Source: an uncultured Eubacteriales bacterium
GTDB taxonomy: Bacteria > Bacillota > Clostridia > Monoglobales > Monoglobaceae
NCBI GenBank assembly: GCA_900550775.1
Contig: URTH01000105.1
Location: 1-6,469 of the forward strand
Direction: 5' to 3'
Length of the DNA: 6,469 bases
Part shown: positions 1 through 6,169 of the stretch, piece by piece
How positions within the stretch are numbered: position 1 is the stretch's first letter
How the letters are laid out: every line of letters begins with the position of its first letter
Notes under the pieces: model-generated
What the model was told of the DNA's origin: nothing
Seen by the model: the letters and a program-made list of their open reading frames with translations, nothing else
Database searches by the model: none
Translations under genes and position numbers: made by a program

Positions 1-1
1 A

Positions 2-1213
2 AAGACCGCGCTTGCGGCCGGCGCAAATGGCTTTGAAAGTGTGGTTGCCGTCATCGGCACGCCGCTGATGATTACGATTGCCTGCGTTTTGTTATACCTT
101 GCCATCGTCAAGCAGTTTGAACCGCTTCTGCTTTTGCCGATCGCGTTTGGTATGCTGCTGTCCAACCTGCCGATGTTTGCAAATTCCGGCGCCATTATGA
201 TGCATCCGGAATTTTTCACAGACGAGGCATACTTCATTAACGGACATCTCGATATGCAGCGTATTTTTGCTGAGGGCGGTCTGCTGGATATGCTGTACCT
301 CGGCGTAAAGCTGGGTATCTATCCGCCGCTGATCTTTCTCGGCATCGGCGTAATGACCGACTTTGGCCCGCTGATTGCAAACCCGAAGAGCATTCTTTTG
401 GGTGCGGCAGCACAGCTCGGCGTGTTCTTTACCTTTTTGGGCGCACTGGTGCTCAGCGCCTGCGTGCCCGGCATTCACTTTGGTGTCAATGAGGCGGCCT
501 CCATTGGTATCATCGGCGGTGCGGACGGCCCGACCGCCATCTATGTTACCAAAACGCTGGCGCCTGCGCTGCTCCCGGCGATTGCCATTGCCGCTTATTC
601 TTACATGGCTTTGATTCCGGTGATTCAGCCGCCGATCATGAAATTACTGACCACAAAAAAAGAGCGTCAGATCGTCATGGAACAGCTCCGTCCGGTCAGC
701 AAGACGGAAAAAATTATCTTCCCGATCGTGGTTACCATCGTTGTAGCCCTGATCGTGCCGGACGCAGTTTCTCTGGTCGGTATGCTGATGTTGGGTAACC
801 TCGCAAAGGAATGCGGCGTGGTCGACCGTCTGACCAAGACCGCACAAAACGGTCTGATGAACACCATCACGATCTTCTTGGGATTAACCGTCGGTGCGAC
901 CGCCAAAGCCAGCACCTTCTTAACGGCAGAGACCTTAGGTATTGTCGTTTTGGGTCTGATCGCATTCTGCTTCAGTACGGCCGGCGGACTGCTGCTTGGT
1001 AAGCTGATGTGCAAGCTGACCGGCGGCAAGGTAAATCCGCTGATCGGCAGCGCCGGTGTATCCGCCGTGCCGATGGCAGCGAGAGTATCGCAGACCGTAG
1101 GTCAAAAAGAGAACCCCTCCAACTTCCTGCTCATGCACGCCATGGGTCCGAACGTTGCAGGCGTTATCGGCAGCGCCGTTGCTGCCGGCGTATTCTTATC
1201 CATGTTCTCTTGA
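2..1213 (+). CDS. oadB: Sodium-pumping oxaloacetate decarboxylase, membrane beta subunit (5' partial)
   Basis: This is the integral membrane subunit of a biotin-dependent Na+-translocating decarboxylase. In the family it decarboxylates carboxybiotin and couples this to Na+ export. The frame is open from the left window edge. The first possible start inside the window is a GTG at 41 with no good ribosome binding site, and the residues before it fit the family's N-terminus, so the true start lies just upstream and only a short piece is missing. Visible hallmarks are FEPLLLLPIAFGMLLSNLP near the N-terminus, the signature GGADGPTAIY at 515-544 with its aspartate at 524-526 (the family's essential Na+-site Asp), and MGPNVAGVIGSA near the C-terminus (1142 onward). 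Most of the chain is hydrophobic, consistent with multiple membrane spans. Glutaconyl-CoA and methylmalonyl-CoA decarboxylases share this subunit type, but the OadA-type gene 46 bp downstream favours oxaloacetate as the substrate. It ends in TGA. Confidence 0.95.
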   Translation, partial: KTALAAGANGFESVVAVIGTPLMITIACVLLYLAIVKQFEPLLLLPIAFGMLLSNLPMFANSGAIMMHPEFFTDEAYFINGHLDMQRIFAEGGLLDMLYLGVKLGIYPPLIFLGIGVMTDFGPLIANPKSILLGAAAQLGVFFTFLGALVLSACVPGIHFGVNEAASIGIIGGADGPTAIYVTKTLAPALLPAIAIAAYSYMALIPVIQPPIMKLLTTKKERQIVMEQLRPVSKTEKIIFPIVVTIVVALIVPDAVSLVGMLMLGNLAKECGVVDRLTKTAQNGLMNTITIFLGLTVGATAKASTFLTAETLGIVVLGLIAFCFSTAGGLLLGKLMCKLTGGKVNPLIGSAGVSAVPMAARVSQTVGQKENPSNFLLMHAMGPNVAGVIGSAVAAGVFLSMFS

Positions 1214-1243
1214 TAATATCATGCAAAACGCATAAAATTGATT

Positions 1244-1251
1244 AAAGGAGG
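1244..1251 (+). promoter_or_regulatory. Ribosome binding site of oadA
   Basis: AAAGGAGG lies 8 nt before the ATG at 1260. It is a near-perfect Shine-Dalgarno sequence and fixes the start of the carboxyltransferase gene. The 46-bp gap after oadB shows no promoter or terminator, so the two genes are probably co-transcribed. Confidence 0.9.
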
Positions 1252-1259
1252 TATTTTTT

Positions 1260-2657
1260 ATGGGCAAGGTTGGAATTACCGAAACCATATGCCGTGACGC
1301 ACACCAGTCACTGATTGCAACCCGTATGACCACCGAGGAAATGCTCCCGGCGCTGCCCCTGATGGACAAGGCCGGCTACCACGCCTTAGAGGTATGGGGC
1401 GGTGCAACCTTTGACGCCTGCCTGCGCTTTTTGAACGAGGATCCGTGGGAGAGACTCAGAAAGATCCGCGCTAAGGTCAAGAACACGAAGCTCCAGATGC
1501 TCTTCCGCGGCCAGAACGTATTGGGTTACCGTCATTATGCTGATGACGTGGTGGAGTATTTTGTACAAAAGTCCATCGCAAACGGCATTGACATTATCCG
1601 TATTTTTGACGCATTGAACGATGTCCGCAATCTGCAGACCGCCATCAATGCAACCAAAAAGGAGGGCGGCCATGTACAGGCTGCCATCTCCTATACCATC
1701 AGTCCGGTTCATAACAACGAATTTTTCGTAAAGCTTGCAAAGCAGTATGCAGACTGCGGTGCAGACTCGATCTGCATTAAGGATATGGCCGGTCTGCTGA
1801 CGCCGTACAACGCTTATGATCTGGTAAAACAAATCAAAGCCGCCGTGAAGGTTCCGCTGGAGCTGCACACCCACTACACCAGCGGTGTAGCGTCCATGAC
1901 CTATTTAAAGGCCATTGAAGCCGGCGTTGATATCGTGGACTGTGCGCTTTCTCCGATGGCGCTCGGCACCTCGCAGCCGCCGACCGAACCGTTGGTGGCA
2001 ACCCTGCAGGGCACCGAGTACGACACCGGTATGGATCTGGATTTACTCACCCAGATTGCCGATTACTTTAAACCCCTGCGTGAGAAATATCTGGAAAGCG
2101 GCCTGATGAGCACCAAGGTTTTGGGTGTTGACATTAACACCTTAAAGTACCAGGTACCGGGCGGCATGCTCTCCAACCTGGTTTCTCAGCTGAAGCAGCA
2201 GGGCAAGGAAGACAAGCTGGACGAAGTATTAAAGGAAGTTCCGAGAGTCCGCGAGGATCTCGGTTATCCGCCGCTGGTTACCCCAACCAGCCAGATTGTC
2301 GGCACCCAGGCCGTGCTCAACGTCATTATGGGCGAGCGGTATAAGATGGTATCGAAAGAAACCAAGGGCATCTGCAAGGGTGAATACGGTCAGACGCCTG
2401 TTCCCATTAAAGAGGAGTTCCGCAAAAGGATTATCGGGGACGAAAAGGCGATTACCTGCCGTCCGGCAGATCTCTTAAAGCCGGAGCTTGATAAGCTGAA
2501 AAAGGAATGCGCCGAATGGATCGAGCAGCCGGAGGACGTTCTCTCCTATGCGCTGTTTGACCAGGTTGCCGTTAAGTTCTTTGAGCAGCGCCGCGCACAA
2601 AAATACAAGGTGGATAAAGACCTCGTAAATATGCAGGATAAAACGCATTACATTTAA
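1260..2657 (+). CDS. oadA: Oxaloacetate decarboxylase alpha subunit, carboxyltransferase domain only (pyruvate carboxylase subunit B-like)
   Basis: This cytoplasmic subunit transfers the carboxyl group between oxaloacetate and biotin, giving pyruvate and carboxybiotin, which OadB then decarboxylates. The protein has 465 residues. An HMGL-like TIM barrel fills roughly residues 1-270. It starts with ITETICRDAHQSL (metal-ligand candidate Asp13), contains CIKDMAGLLTP with Lys174 (the position of the family's carboxylated lysine) and LELHTHYTSG with metal ligands His203 and His205. The conserved PYC/OadA domain follows, with PGGMLSNL at 300-307 and the YPPLVTPTSQIVGTQ block at 336-350. Full-length OadA proteins carry a C-terminal biotinyl domain with an MKM motif. 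None is present here: the protein ends at the HYI residues. The biotin carrier must therefore be a separate protein, probably encoded upstream of the window next to the gamma-type subunit. The start is set by the Shine-Dalgarno sequence at 1244-1251. The stop is TAA and an intrinsic terminator follows. Confidence 0.94.
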   Translation: MGKVGITETICRDAHQSLIATRMTTEEMLPALPLMDKAGYHALEVWGGATFDACLRFLNEDPWERLRKIRAKVKNTKLQMLFRGQNVLGYRHYADDVVEYFVQKSIANGIDIIRIFDALNDVRNLQTAINATKKEGGHVQAAISYTISPVHNNEFFVKLAKQYADCGADSICIKDMAGLLTPYNAYDLVKQIKAAVKVPLELHTHYTSGVASMTYLKAIEAGVDIVDCALSPMALGTSQPPTEPLVATLQGTEYDTGMDLDLLTQIADYFKPLREKYLESGLMSTKVLGVDINTLKYQVPGGMLSNLVSQLKQQGKEDKLDEVLKEVPRVREDLGYPPLVTPTSQIVGTQAVLNVIMGERYKMVSKETKGICKGEYGQTPVPIKEEFRKRIIGDEKAITCRPADLLKPELDKLKKECAEWIEQPEDVLSYALFDQVAVKFFEQRRAQKYKVDKDLVNMQDKTHYI

Positions 2658-2670
2658 TGCAGCAAACACC

Positions 2671-2698
2671 AAGGGCGGAGGAAAACCTCCGCCCTTTT
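2671..2698 (+). terminator. Intrinsic terminator of the oad operon
   Basis: There is a perfect 11-bp inverted repeat (arms 2671-2681 and 2686-2696, core GGGCGGAGG/CCTCCGCCC) with an AAAA loop. Its 3' arm runs into TTTT. It begins 13 bp after the oadA stop and closes the operon. On the opposite strand the hairpin is followed by CTTGGTGTTTGC, a poor U-tract, so it may stop leftward transcripts from the convergent gene less efficiently. Confidence 0.92.
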
Positions 2699-2762
2699 GA
2701 TATGACCGAAACACTAAAAATATGTGGTCAGCTATTTTACGCTGGAGACAGCAGTCCTTTCT

Positions 2763-3383
2763 TCATTCTGTTAAAAATGTTCTTAAGTCATTGTTGATTT
2801 CTTCGCCATCTCGAAGGTCTCGATAGATGTAATCATTCATTTCATAAATAAAATTTCTTCCATACGCGCCTGGAAAGCTATCAAAGGATTTTCCATTTCC
2901 AACCTGATAGTTTCTCCAACTATCCTGCACCCGATAATTACCGGTGTTATGACGATTCACGTTTTTAAATGGATTTTGATACCCCTGTTCGTTTGGCCCT
3001 CCGGAATAAACGCCGATTGGCGTGTCACTAGGTAGTCTTTTGACGATATCCAAATAGTCAAGAATTTTTTTATGTTTTTCTGTATTTCTCACCGAATAGT
3101 CTTCATCATCCCGGCCTGTAATGGCGCTCATATCAAATTCCATTTCAATTCCCATTTTACACCGTGTAACATCGTTGGAATTTAAACCTAAATTTGAATT
3201 CCAGGCATTCCACTCACTAACTTTGTATGCTAGCTTCATAAACTCATTGCGATTCAGTCCCTTTGTATCTTCATAAAAGAATGTTCCGGGCTGAAATATG
3301 ACGGTATTAAATAATGGACGTCCTAAATAGTCGCATTTTTCTACAACGTTTTCAACACGGGTAAAAAAACCATCCGCATTCAC
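2763..3383 (-). CDS. Uncharacterised protein, C-terminal part of the TAG-split gene
   Basis: This is a 206-codon frame in the same phase as the gene before it, beginning two codons after that gene's TAG. The only start near the junction is a GTG at 3383. A GGGAG sequence overlaps the stop, but just 2 nt separate it from the GTG, which is too close for efficient initiation. The next in-frame ATG is far inside the frame. This argues that the frame is not normally started here. Its first residues complete an EF-hand-like loop (D-x-N-x-D-G...E), followed by a short helix-like stretch. There are two cysteines (17 and 75), a Gly/Asn/Tyr-rich segment at about 125-180, and a charged C-terminus ending LTE. 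No signal peptide, membrane segment or known catalytic motif is evident. It is convergent with oadA, with 105 bp between the two stop codons. Function unknown. Confidence 0.6.
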   Translation of the reverse strand: MNADGFFTRVENVVEKCDYLGRPLFNTVIFQPGTFFYEDTKGLNRNEFMKLAYKVSEWNAWNSNLGLNSNDVTRCKMGIEMEFDMSAITGRDDEDYSVRNTEKHKKILDYLDIVKRLPSDTPIGVYSGGPNEQGYQNPFKNVNRHNTGNYRVQDSWRNYQVGNGKSFDSFPGAYGRNFIYEMNDYIYRDLRDGEEINNDLRTFLTE

Positions 3384-3389
3384 ATCTCC

Positions 3390-4379
3390 CTAGTTATCGC
3401 CACCTCCCAACCGAAAAAAAGGAATCCACAAAAGTTGTCCTCCTTGCTCATTATGAACCCAGCTTGAAACTCCTTGGGCATATTCCTCATCTACCCCATC
3501 TTCGCCGTAATACACACCCGCAACCGCTCTTCTATAACTTCCAAGATTTTCAAGTACCTGTTCATAAATTCCCGGATGGCCATCCGGATCATGTACATAT
3601 TTTCCATTTTTCAAATCCATTTTCAAGCTAACCAGTGTTCTTGGGTAATTCTCTGCGGCGCCAACATAAAATTTTGGCAGTTCTACTTCCAATCCGTAAT
3701 CGTTAAGACGCTCTGCCGCATTTATAAACTTATGAATGACATCTATCTGCCACGCTGCACTTTCATCCTTGACCTTCCAGTCATCAAAATTGTTCTCAGA
3801 ATCTCTCATATTCTGCGCATCTCGGTACTGTAGCACAAAGTTTGTCTTTCCACCAGTCTGAATCAGCCAGTTCATAGCATCCATCTCGGTAAAGCTATAA
3901 TTGTTATAACGATTGGCAAATCCGATAATGTCAGACAGATTTGGTGCATCGTCTTTTATTGGTGGCCGATCCCACGCCCCGTAAATTACCTGATAGGTAT
4001 TTCGATTTTTTTCTGATCGGTTAATGCCACCAAGTGCATTAATATAGTTCTCCAGCTTAATCGTATCGTACATAAGCTCGTCATAGTCCGGTGCTTTCAC
4101 AAATCCGTATAAAAAATTGTTATATAACTGTAAGGATTTTTCGGTAAGCAAAGTTGTTCCTTTTTCCTCATTGGCGACTTTAGCCGCTGCAATTGTACCG
4201 TATTCTGTCACCCCAAGCCTGCTTGCACAGTAAGCACCGTATACCTTAGACGGATCTCCAAGCTTATGATTGCAGCGCGCACAACGATTGCCCGTATAAG
4301 CAATTTTCTGATTGTCCATATTTTCCCCTGCACCTTGAGAATACTCCTGATCCATTCCGTACCATTCATTTCTTTCCAT
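3390..4379 (-). CDS. Uncharacterised protein with N-terminal zinc-ribbon-like motif (N-terminal part of the TAG-split gene)
   Basis: I do not recognise this 329-residue protein. It starts at an ATG with an AAAGGAG ribosome binding site 7 nt upstream and has a promoter-like -10 box just beyond. Residues 31-55 contain the only three cysteines (33, 36, 51) in the pattern CARCNHKLGDP...YGAYC, with His38 as a possible fourth metal ligand. This resembles the short zinc ribbon found in DUF6011-type phage and mobile-element proteins, but the match is from memory and tentative. The rest is soluble-looking, rich in Asn, Tyr and acidic residues, with no signal peptide or membrane segment. It includes a DPDGHPG turn at 264-270. 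The C-terminus GGGDN runs directly into the TAG. Base composition is visibly more AT-rich than the oad genes, which suggests a different origin. Gene expression probably includes the downstream frame. Confidence 0.75.
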   Translation of the reverse strand: MERNEWYGMDQEYSQGAGENMDNQKIAYTGNRCARCNHKLGDPSKVYGAYCASRLGVTEYGTIAAAKVANEEKGTTLLTEKSLQLYNNFLYGFVKAPDYDELMYDTIKLENYINALGGINRSEKNRNTYQVIYGAWDRPPIKDDAPNLSDIIGFANRYNNYSFTEMDAMNWLIQTGGKTNFVLQYRDAQNMRDSENNFDDWKVKDESAAWQIDVIHKFINAAERLNDYGLEVELPKFYVGAAENYPRTLVSLKMDLKNGKYVHDPDGHPGIYEQVLENLGSYRRAVAGVYYGEDGVDEEYAQGVSSWVHNEQGGQLLWIPFFRLGGGDN

Positions 4380-4386
4380 TTTTATT

Positions 4387-4393
4387 CTCCTTT
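4387..4393 (-). promoter_or_regulatory. Ribosome binding site of the zinc-ribbon gene
   Basis: Read on the minus strand this is AAAGGAG, placed 7 nt before the ATG at 4379. It favours that ATG over the internal in-frame ATGs at codons 9 and 21. Confidence 0.8.
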
Positions 4394-4417
4394 AGAATTT
4401 AAATTTTTAACATCTGC

Positions 4418-4446
4418 ATTATACACGATAGTCCAGTGACATGGAG
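4418..4446 (-). promoter_or_regulatory. Probable promoter of the zinc-ribbon gene (leftward)
   Basis: A perfect TATAAT -10 box lies at 4423-4418 on the minus strand, preceded by TG. The -35 position, 17 bp away at 4446-4441, has no consensus hexamer and falls inside a direct repeat. This suggests a weak or activator-dependent promoter. Transcription would start near 4411, giving a leader of about 30 nt. Confidence 0.5.
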
Positions 4447-4452
4447 TGCCAT
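4435..4452. repeat. 10-bp-spaced direct repeat AGTG(A/C)CAT
   Basis: AGTGACAT (4435-4442) and AGTGCCAT (4445-4452) are direct copies differing at one base, one helical turn apart. They cover the -35 position of the leftward promoter and lie midway between two oppositely oriented TATAAT boxes (4418-4423 and 4464-4469). A regulator binding site is a reasonable guess, but chance similarity of 8-mers cannot be excluded. Confidence 0.35.
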
Positions 4453-4484
4453 CTTAAAAGTTGTATAATATCCTCAAAAAGGGC

Positions 4485-4513
4485 TTGCAATCATCGCGGA
4501 AATGCAGTATACT
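4485..4513 (+). promoter_or_regulatory. Sigma-A-type promoter of the paralogue pair (rightward)
   Basis: TTGCAA at 4485-4490 and TATACT at 4508-4513 are separated by exactly 17 bp and match the TTGACA/TATAAT consensus closely. Transcription would start around 4520, leaving an untranslated leader of roughly 115 nt before the ATG at 4636. The leader holds only short, weak possible hairpins. I see no recognised riboswitch in it. Confidence 0.7.
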
Positions 4514-4623
4514 CTAGATGTAAAAACTTTCCAATCAAATGCACGTACTCGACCTTGTATGCAAAAAGGTGATGTTTTTTTCATTACAGGGCATATCGGG
4601 TTCGACTTCCGTGCGCCCGGATC

Positions 4624-4628
4624 GGAGG
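4624..4628 (+). promoter_or_regulatory. Ribosome binding site that decides the start of the first paralogue
   Basis: GGAGG is followed by AATT and then ATGATG. The spacing is 4 nt to the first ATG (4633) and 7 nt to the second (4636). The second is the better fit, and it also aligns with the MKRWI start of the downstream paralogue. Confidence 0.75.
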
Positions 4629-4635
4629 AATTATG

Positions 4636-6147
4636 ATGAAACAATGGATTGCCGGAATGCTGAGTACGGCTCTGATCTTCGCACTTTTACCCGGCGCGGC
4701 TCTCGCAGAAGAACCCGACAGCGCATTTAAAACAGTGTCTGACTTAAAAGTGGGGGACTATATTCAGTTTGGAAACTATGATAACGCACCGATTATCTGG
4801 CGTTATGCTGCCAATGATGAAAACGGCAAGCTTGTGCTTAGCGACAAAGTCCTTTGCGAAAAGATCTTTGATGACGCTGCGATAAATCCATATTACGGTT
4901 CGCATCGTCGACGGCGCGTACGGGGCGTTCAGGAAGAGAAAAGCTATGATTGGGCGGACAGCAATGTCCGCTCCTGGCTGAACTCCAAAGCGCCGGAAAG
5001 AGGCATCCGCTGGTTATGCGGAACACAATTTCCCACCTCCTATTATCACGATGACGGATTTTTGTCGGACGCACATTTTTCACCCCTTGACCGGGCGGCC
5101 ATAAAAAAAGTACATCAAAAGAGTTTGCTTGGCAAAATGGACGCAGAATGCGCGGTAGGCGGTGAAGTGCAATATTGGGGAAAAGCGCCTGACCGCATTG
5201 CTTTTGCGCTGGAATATTATGATAAAATCAGCTATGAATACGTAGACGATATGATGTTTTTGCCGGACGATATGCAGCTGTATCATATATGGGAAAACCG
5301 CCATATCCTCGGCGACACCTATCTCTGGGGCGAGATGACGCCGCAGCTGGCAGAGCATTTGGGAACAAGAATGGAAGAGGCGCCTGCCTGGTATCCATAT
5401 GCAGAGGATGCGGAGTTGAATTGCCGCTATTTTACGCGCACGCCATGGTCCTATAAAGTCACGTCAAGTCCATTTGACGATCACGATTCCGACGATAAAG
5501 TCCTGATTGTGCCGGCATATCCCAACGAAAACGGAGATTATCCCGGTTTTCATTCCGCCGATGCTGATGACCTTGCCGGAATCCGTCCCGCCTTTTATCT
5601 CAATGGGGAAAATGCGCAAATCCTCTCCGGCGGCGGAACAACCGACAACCCTTACGTGATAACAGGCCTTTGGGCACCGGCAGACGGCAACGACGGCGCC
5701 ATCGAGGGCACCACACCGGCGCCATCCCTCGGAATATCCATTTACGTCAACGAAAGCCCGGTATGGGATATCAATGATGTTGTCTACGGCCCGATATTGG
5801 AAAATGACCGTATCTATCTGCCCGGCGGTCAGGCAGAGTCCTGGTTTGATTTTCAATTTGCGCACGAGCCGGAAGAAGATGGAACTCACGTATATCAAAA
5901 AAGCGACCCGGACGCAGAAGACTTTTATTTTAGGGTAAAGGCCAACGATCCAGTGGTAAGGAGTAATCCGCTTGACTGTACCGCTTATAAAGAAACGGCA
6001 TGGATCGTTGCCCCAATGGAGAGGGATGGAATTTTCTACCTGCCGCTTCGGGCGCTGGCCGAATATTTAGGTTATACGGTGGAATGGATTGATGAAGAAC
6101 AAAAGGTCATCATTACCAAAACCTATGAATCGGCTTTGGAGAATTAA
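4636..6147 (+). CDS. Secreted DUF6273-like protein with C-terminal stalk domain (copper amine oxidase N-terminal type)
   Basis: A 503-residue exported protein of unknown function. Residues 1-24 form a signal peptide with a hydrophobic core and an AALA|EE signal peptidase I site. Residues about 33-345 look like a DUF6273 domain. Features are VGDYIQFGNYDNAPIIWRY at 39-57, YDWADSNVRSWLN at 104-116, FSPLDRAAIKKV at 148-159, YFTRTPW at 265-271 and the closing GIRPAFYLNG at 315-324. A Pro/Thr-containing linker (about 346-364) leads to a stalk domain at 366-495. It is diagnosed by YLPLRALAEYLGYTVEW at 468-484 followed by VIITK, as in copper amine oxidase N-terminal repeats of Gram-positive surface proteins, which are not themselves oxidases. 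An unusual basic run, RRRRVRG (91-97), sits in the first domain. There is no LPXTG sorting motif or lysin motif, so it is probably released or loosely wall-associated. The start at 4636 rather than 4633 is chosen from ribosome-binding-site spacing and from the paralogue. Only 22 bp separate it from that paralogue. Confidence 0.85.
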   Translation: MKQWIAGMLSTALIFALLPGAALAEEPDSAFKTVSDLKVGDYIQFGNYDNAPIIWRYAANDENGKLVLSDKVLCEKIFDDAAINPYYGSHRRRRVRGVQEEKSYDWADSNVRSWLNSKAPERGIRWLCGTQFPTSYYHDDGFLSDAHFSPLDRAAIKKVHQKSLLGKMDAECAVGGEVQYWGKAPDRIAFALEYYDKISYEYVDDMMFLPDDMQLYHIWENRHILGDTYLWGEMTPQLAEHLGTRMEEAPAWYPYAEDAELNCRYFTRTPWSYKVTSSPFDDHDSDDKVLIVPAYPNENGDYPGFHSADADDLAGIRPAFYLNGENAQILSGGGTTDNPYVITGLWAPADGNDGAIEGTTPAPSLGISIYVNESPVWDINDVVYGPILENDRIYLPGGQAESWFDFQFAHEPEEDGTHVYQKSDPDAEDFYFRVKANDPVVRSNPLDCTAYKETAWIVAPMERDGIFYLPLRALAEYLGYTVEWIDEEQKVIITKTYESALEN

Positions 6148-6155
6148 AAATTCAC

Positions 6156-6161
6156 AAGGAG
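6156..6161 (+). promoter_or_regulatory. Ribosome binding site of the second paralogue
   Basis: AAGGAG lies 8 nt before the ATG at 6170. The 22-bp intergenic gap holds nothing else: no terminator and no promoter. The two paralogues should therefore be on one transcript. Confidence 0.8.
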
Positions 6162-6169
6162 AGATCATC

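Larger units (their letters stand above)
2763..4379 (-). other. Probable single 538-codon gene interrupted by an in-frame TAG
   Basis: The two minus-strand reading frames described separately below are in the same phase. The upstream one ends in TAG (3392-3390), followed by GGA GAT GTG, and the GTG is the only plausible start of the downstream frame. Removing the TAG gives one continuous frame from the ATG at 4379 to the TGA ending at 2763. The junction encodes DVNADGFFTRVE, matching the 12-residue EF-hand calcium loop at positions 1, 3, 5, 6 and 12. Its first Asp lies upstream of the GTG, so the motif is complete only in the fused frame. I infer one ancestral gene, now either broken by a nonsense change or read through. 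Two translationally linked genes remain possible. Confidence 0.6.

Noticed and set aside
1221..1233. ATGC-AAAAC-GCAT mini hairpin between oadB and oadA.
   Set aside because: A 4-bp stem is too weak to be called a processing or attenuation site.
2699..2762. A possible terminator for the leftward gene (TGACC...GGTCA, about 2702-2730).
   Set aside because: The stem is only 5 bp with a long loop and no U-tract in the right orientation. Nothing else is supportable in this gap.
3120..3160. GIEMEF in the C-terminal half resembles the start of amidoligase domains (G-x-E-x-E-F).
   Set aside because: The match is six residues, and no other amidoligase motif was found in the remaining sequence.
3381..3392. 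The UAG GGA G context looks like the retroviral (murine leukaemia virus) gag-pol readthrough signal.
   Set aside because: That signal also needs a downstream pseudoknot and works in eukaryotic ribosomes. A short match in a bacterial gene is coincidence as far as can be seen.
3474..3833. A 119-codon plus-strand open frame antisense to the zinc-ribbon gene.
   Set aside because: It lies wholly opposite a gene that has a strong ribosome binding site and promoter, and its product has no recognisable feature.
4596..4612. GGGTTCGACTTCC in the leader resembles a tRNA T-arm and loop, which would hint at a tRNA remnant or attachment site.
   Set aside because: Only 3-4 base pairs of the T-stem form, no anticodon or D-arm is found upstream, and no direct repeat of the sequence was seen at the other side of the AT-rich block.
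4539..4730. A 63-codon frame overlapping the leader and start of the first secreted paralogue.
   Set aside because: It overlaps the signal peptide in another frame, its C-terminal half is the Arg-rich product of an out-of-frame reading, and it has no convincing ribosome binding site of its own.
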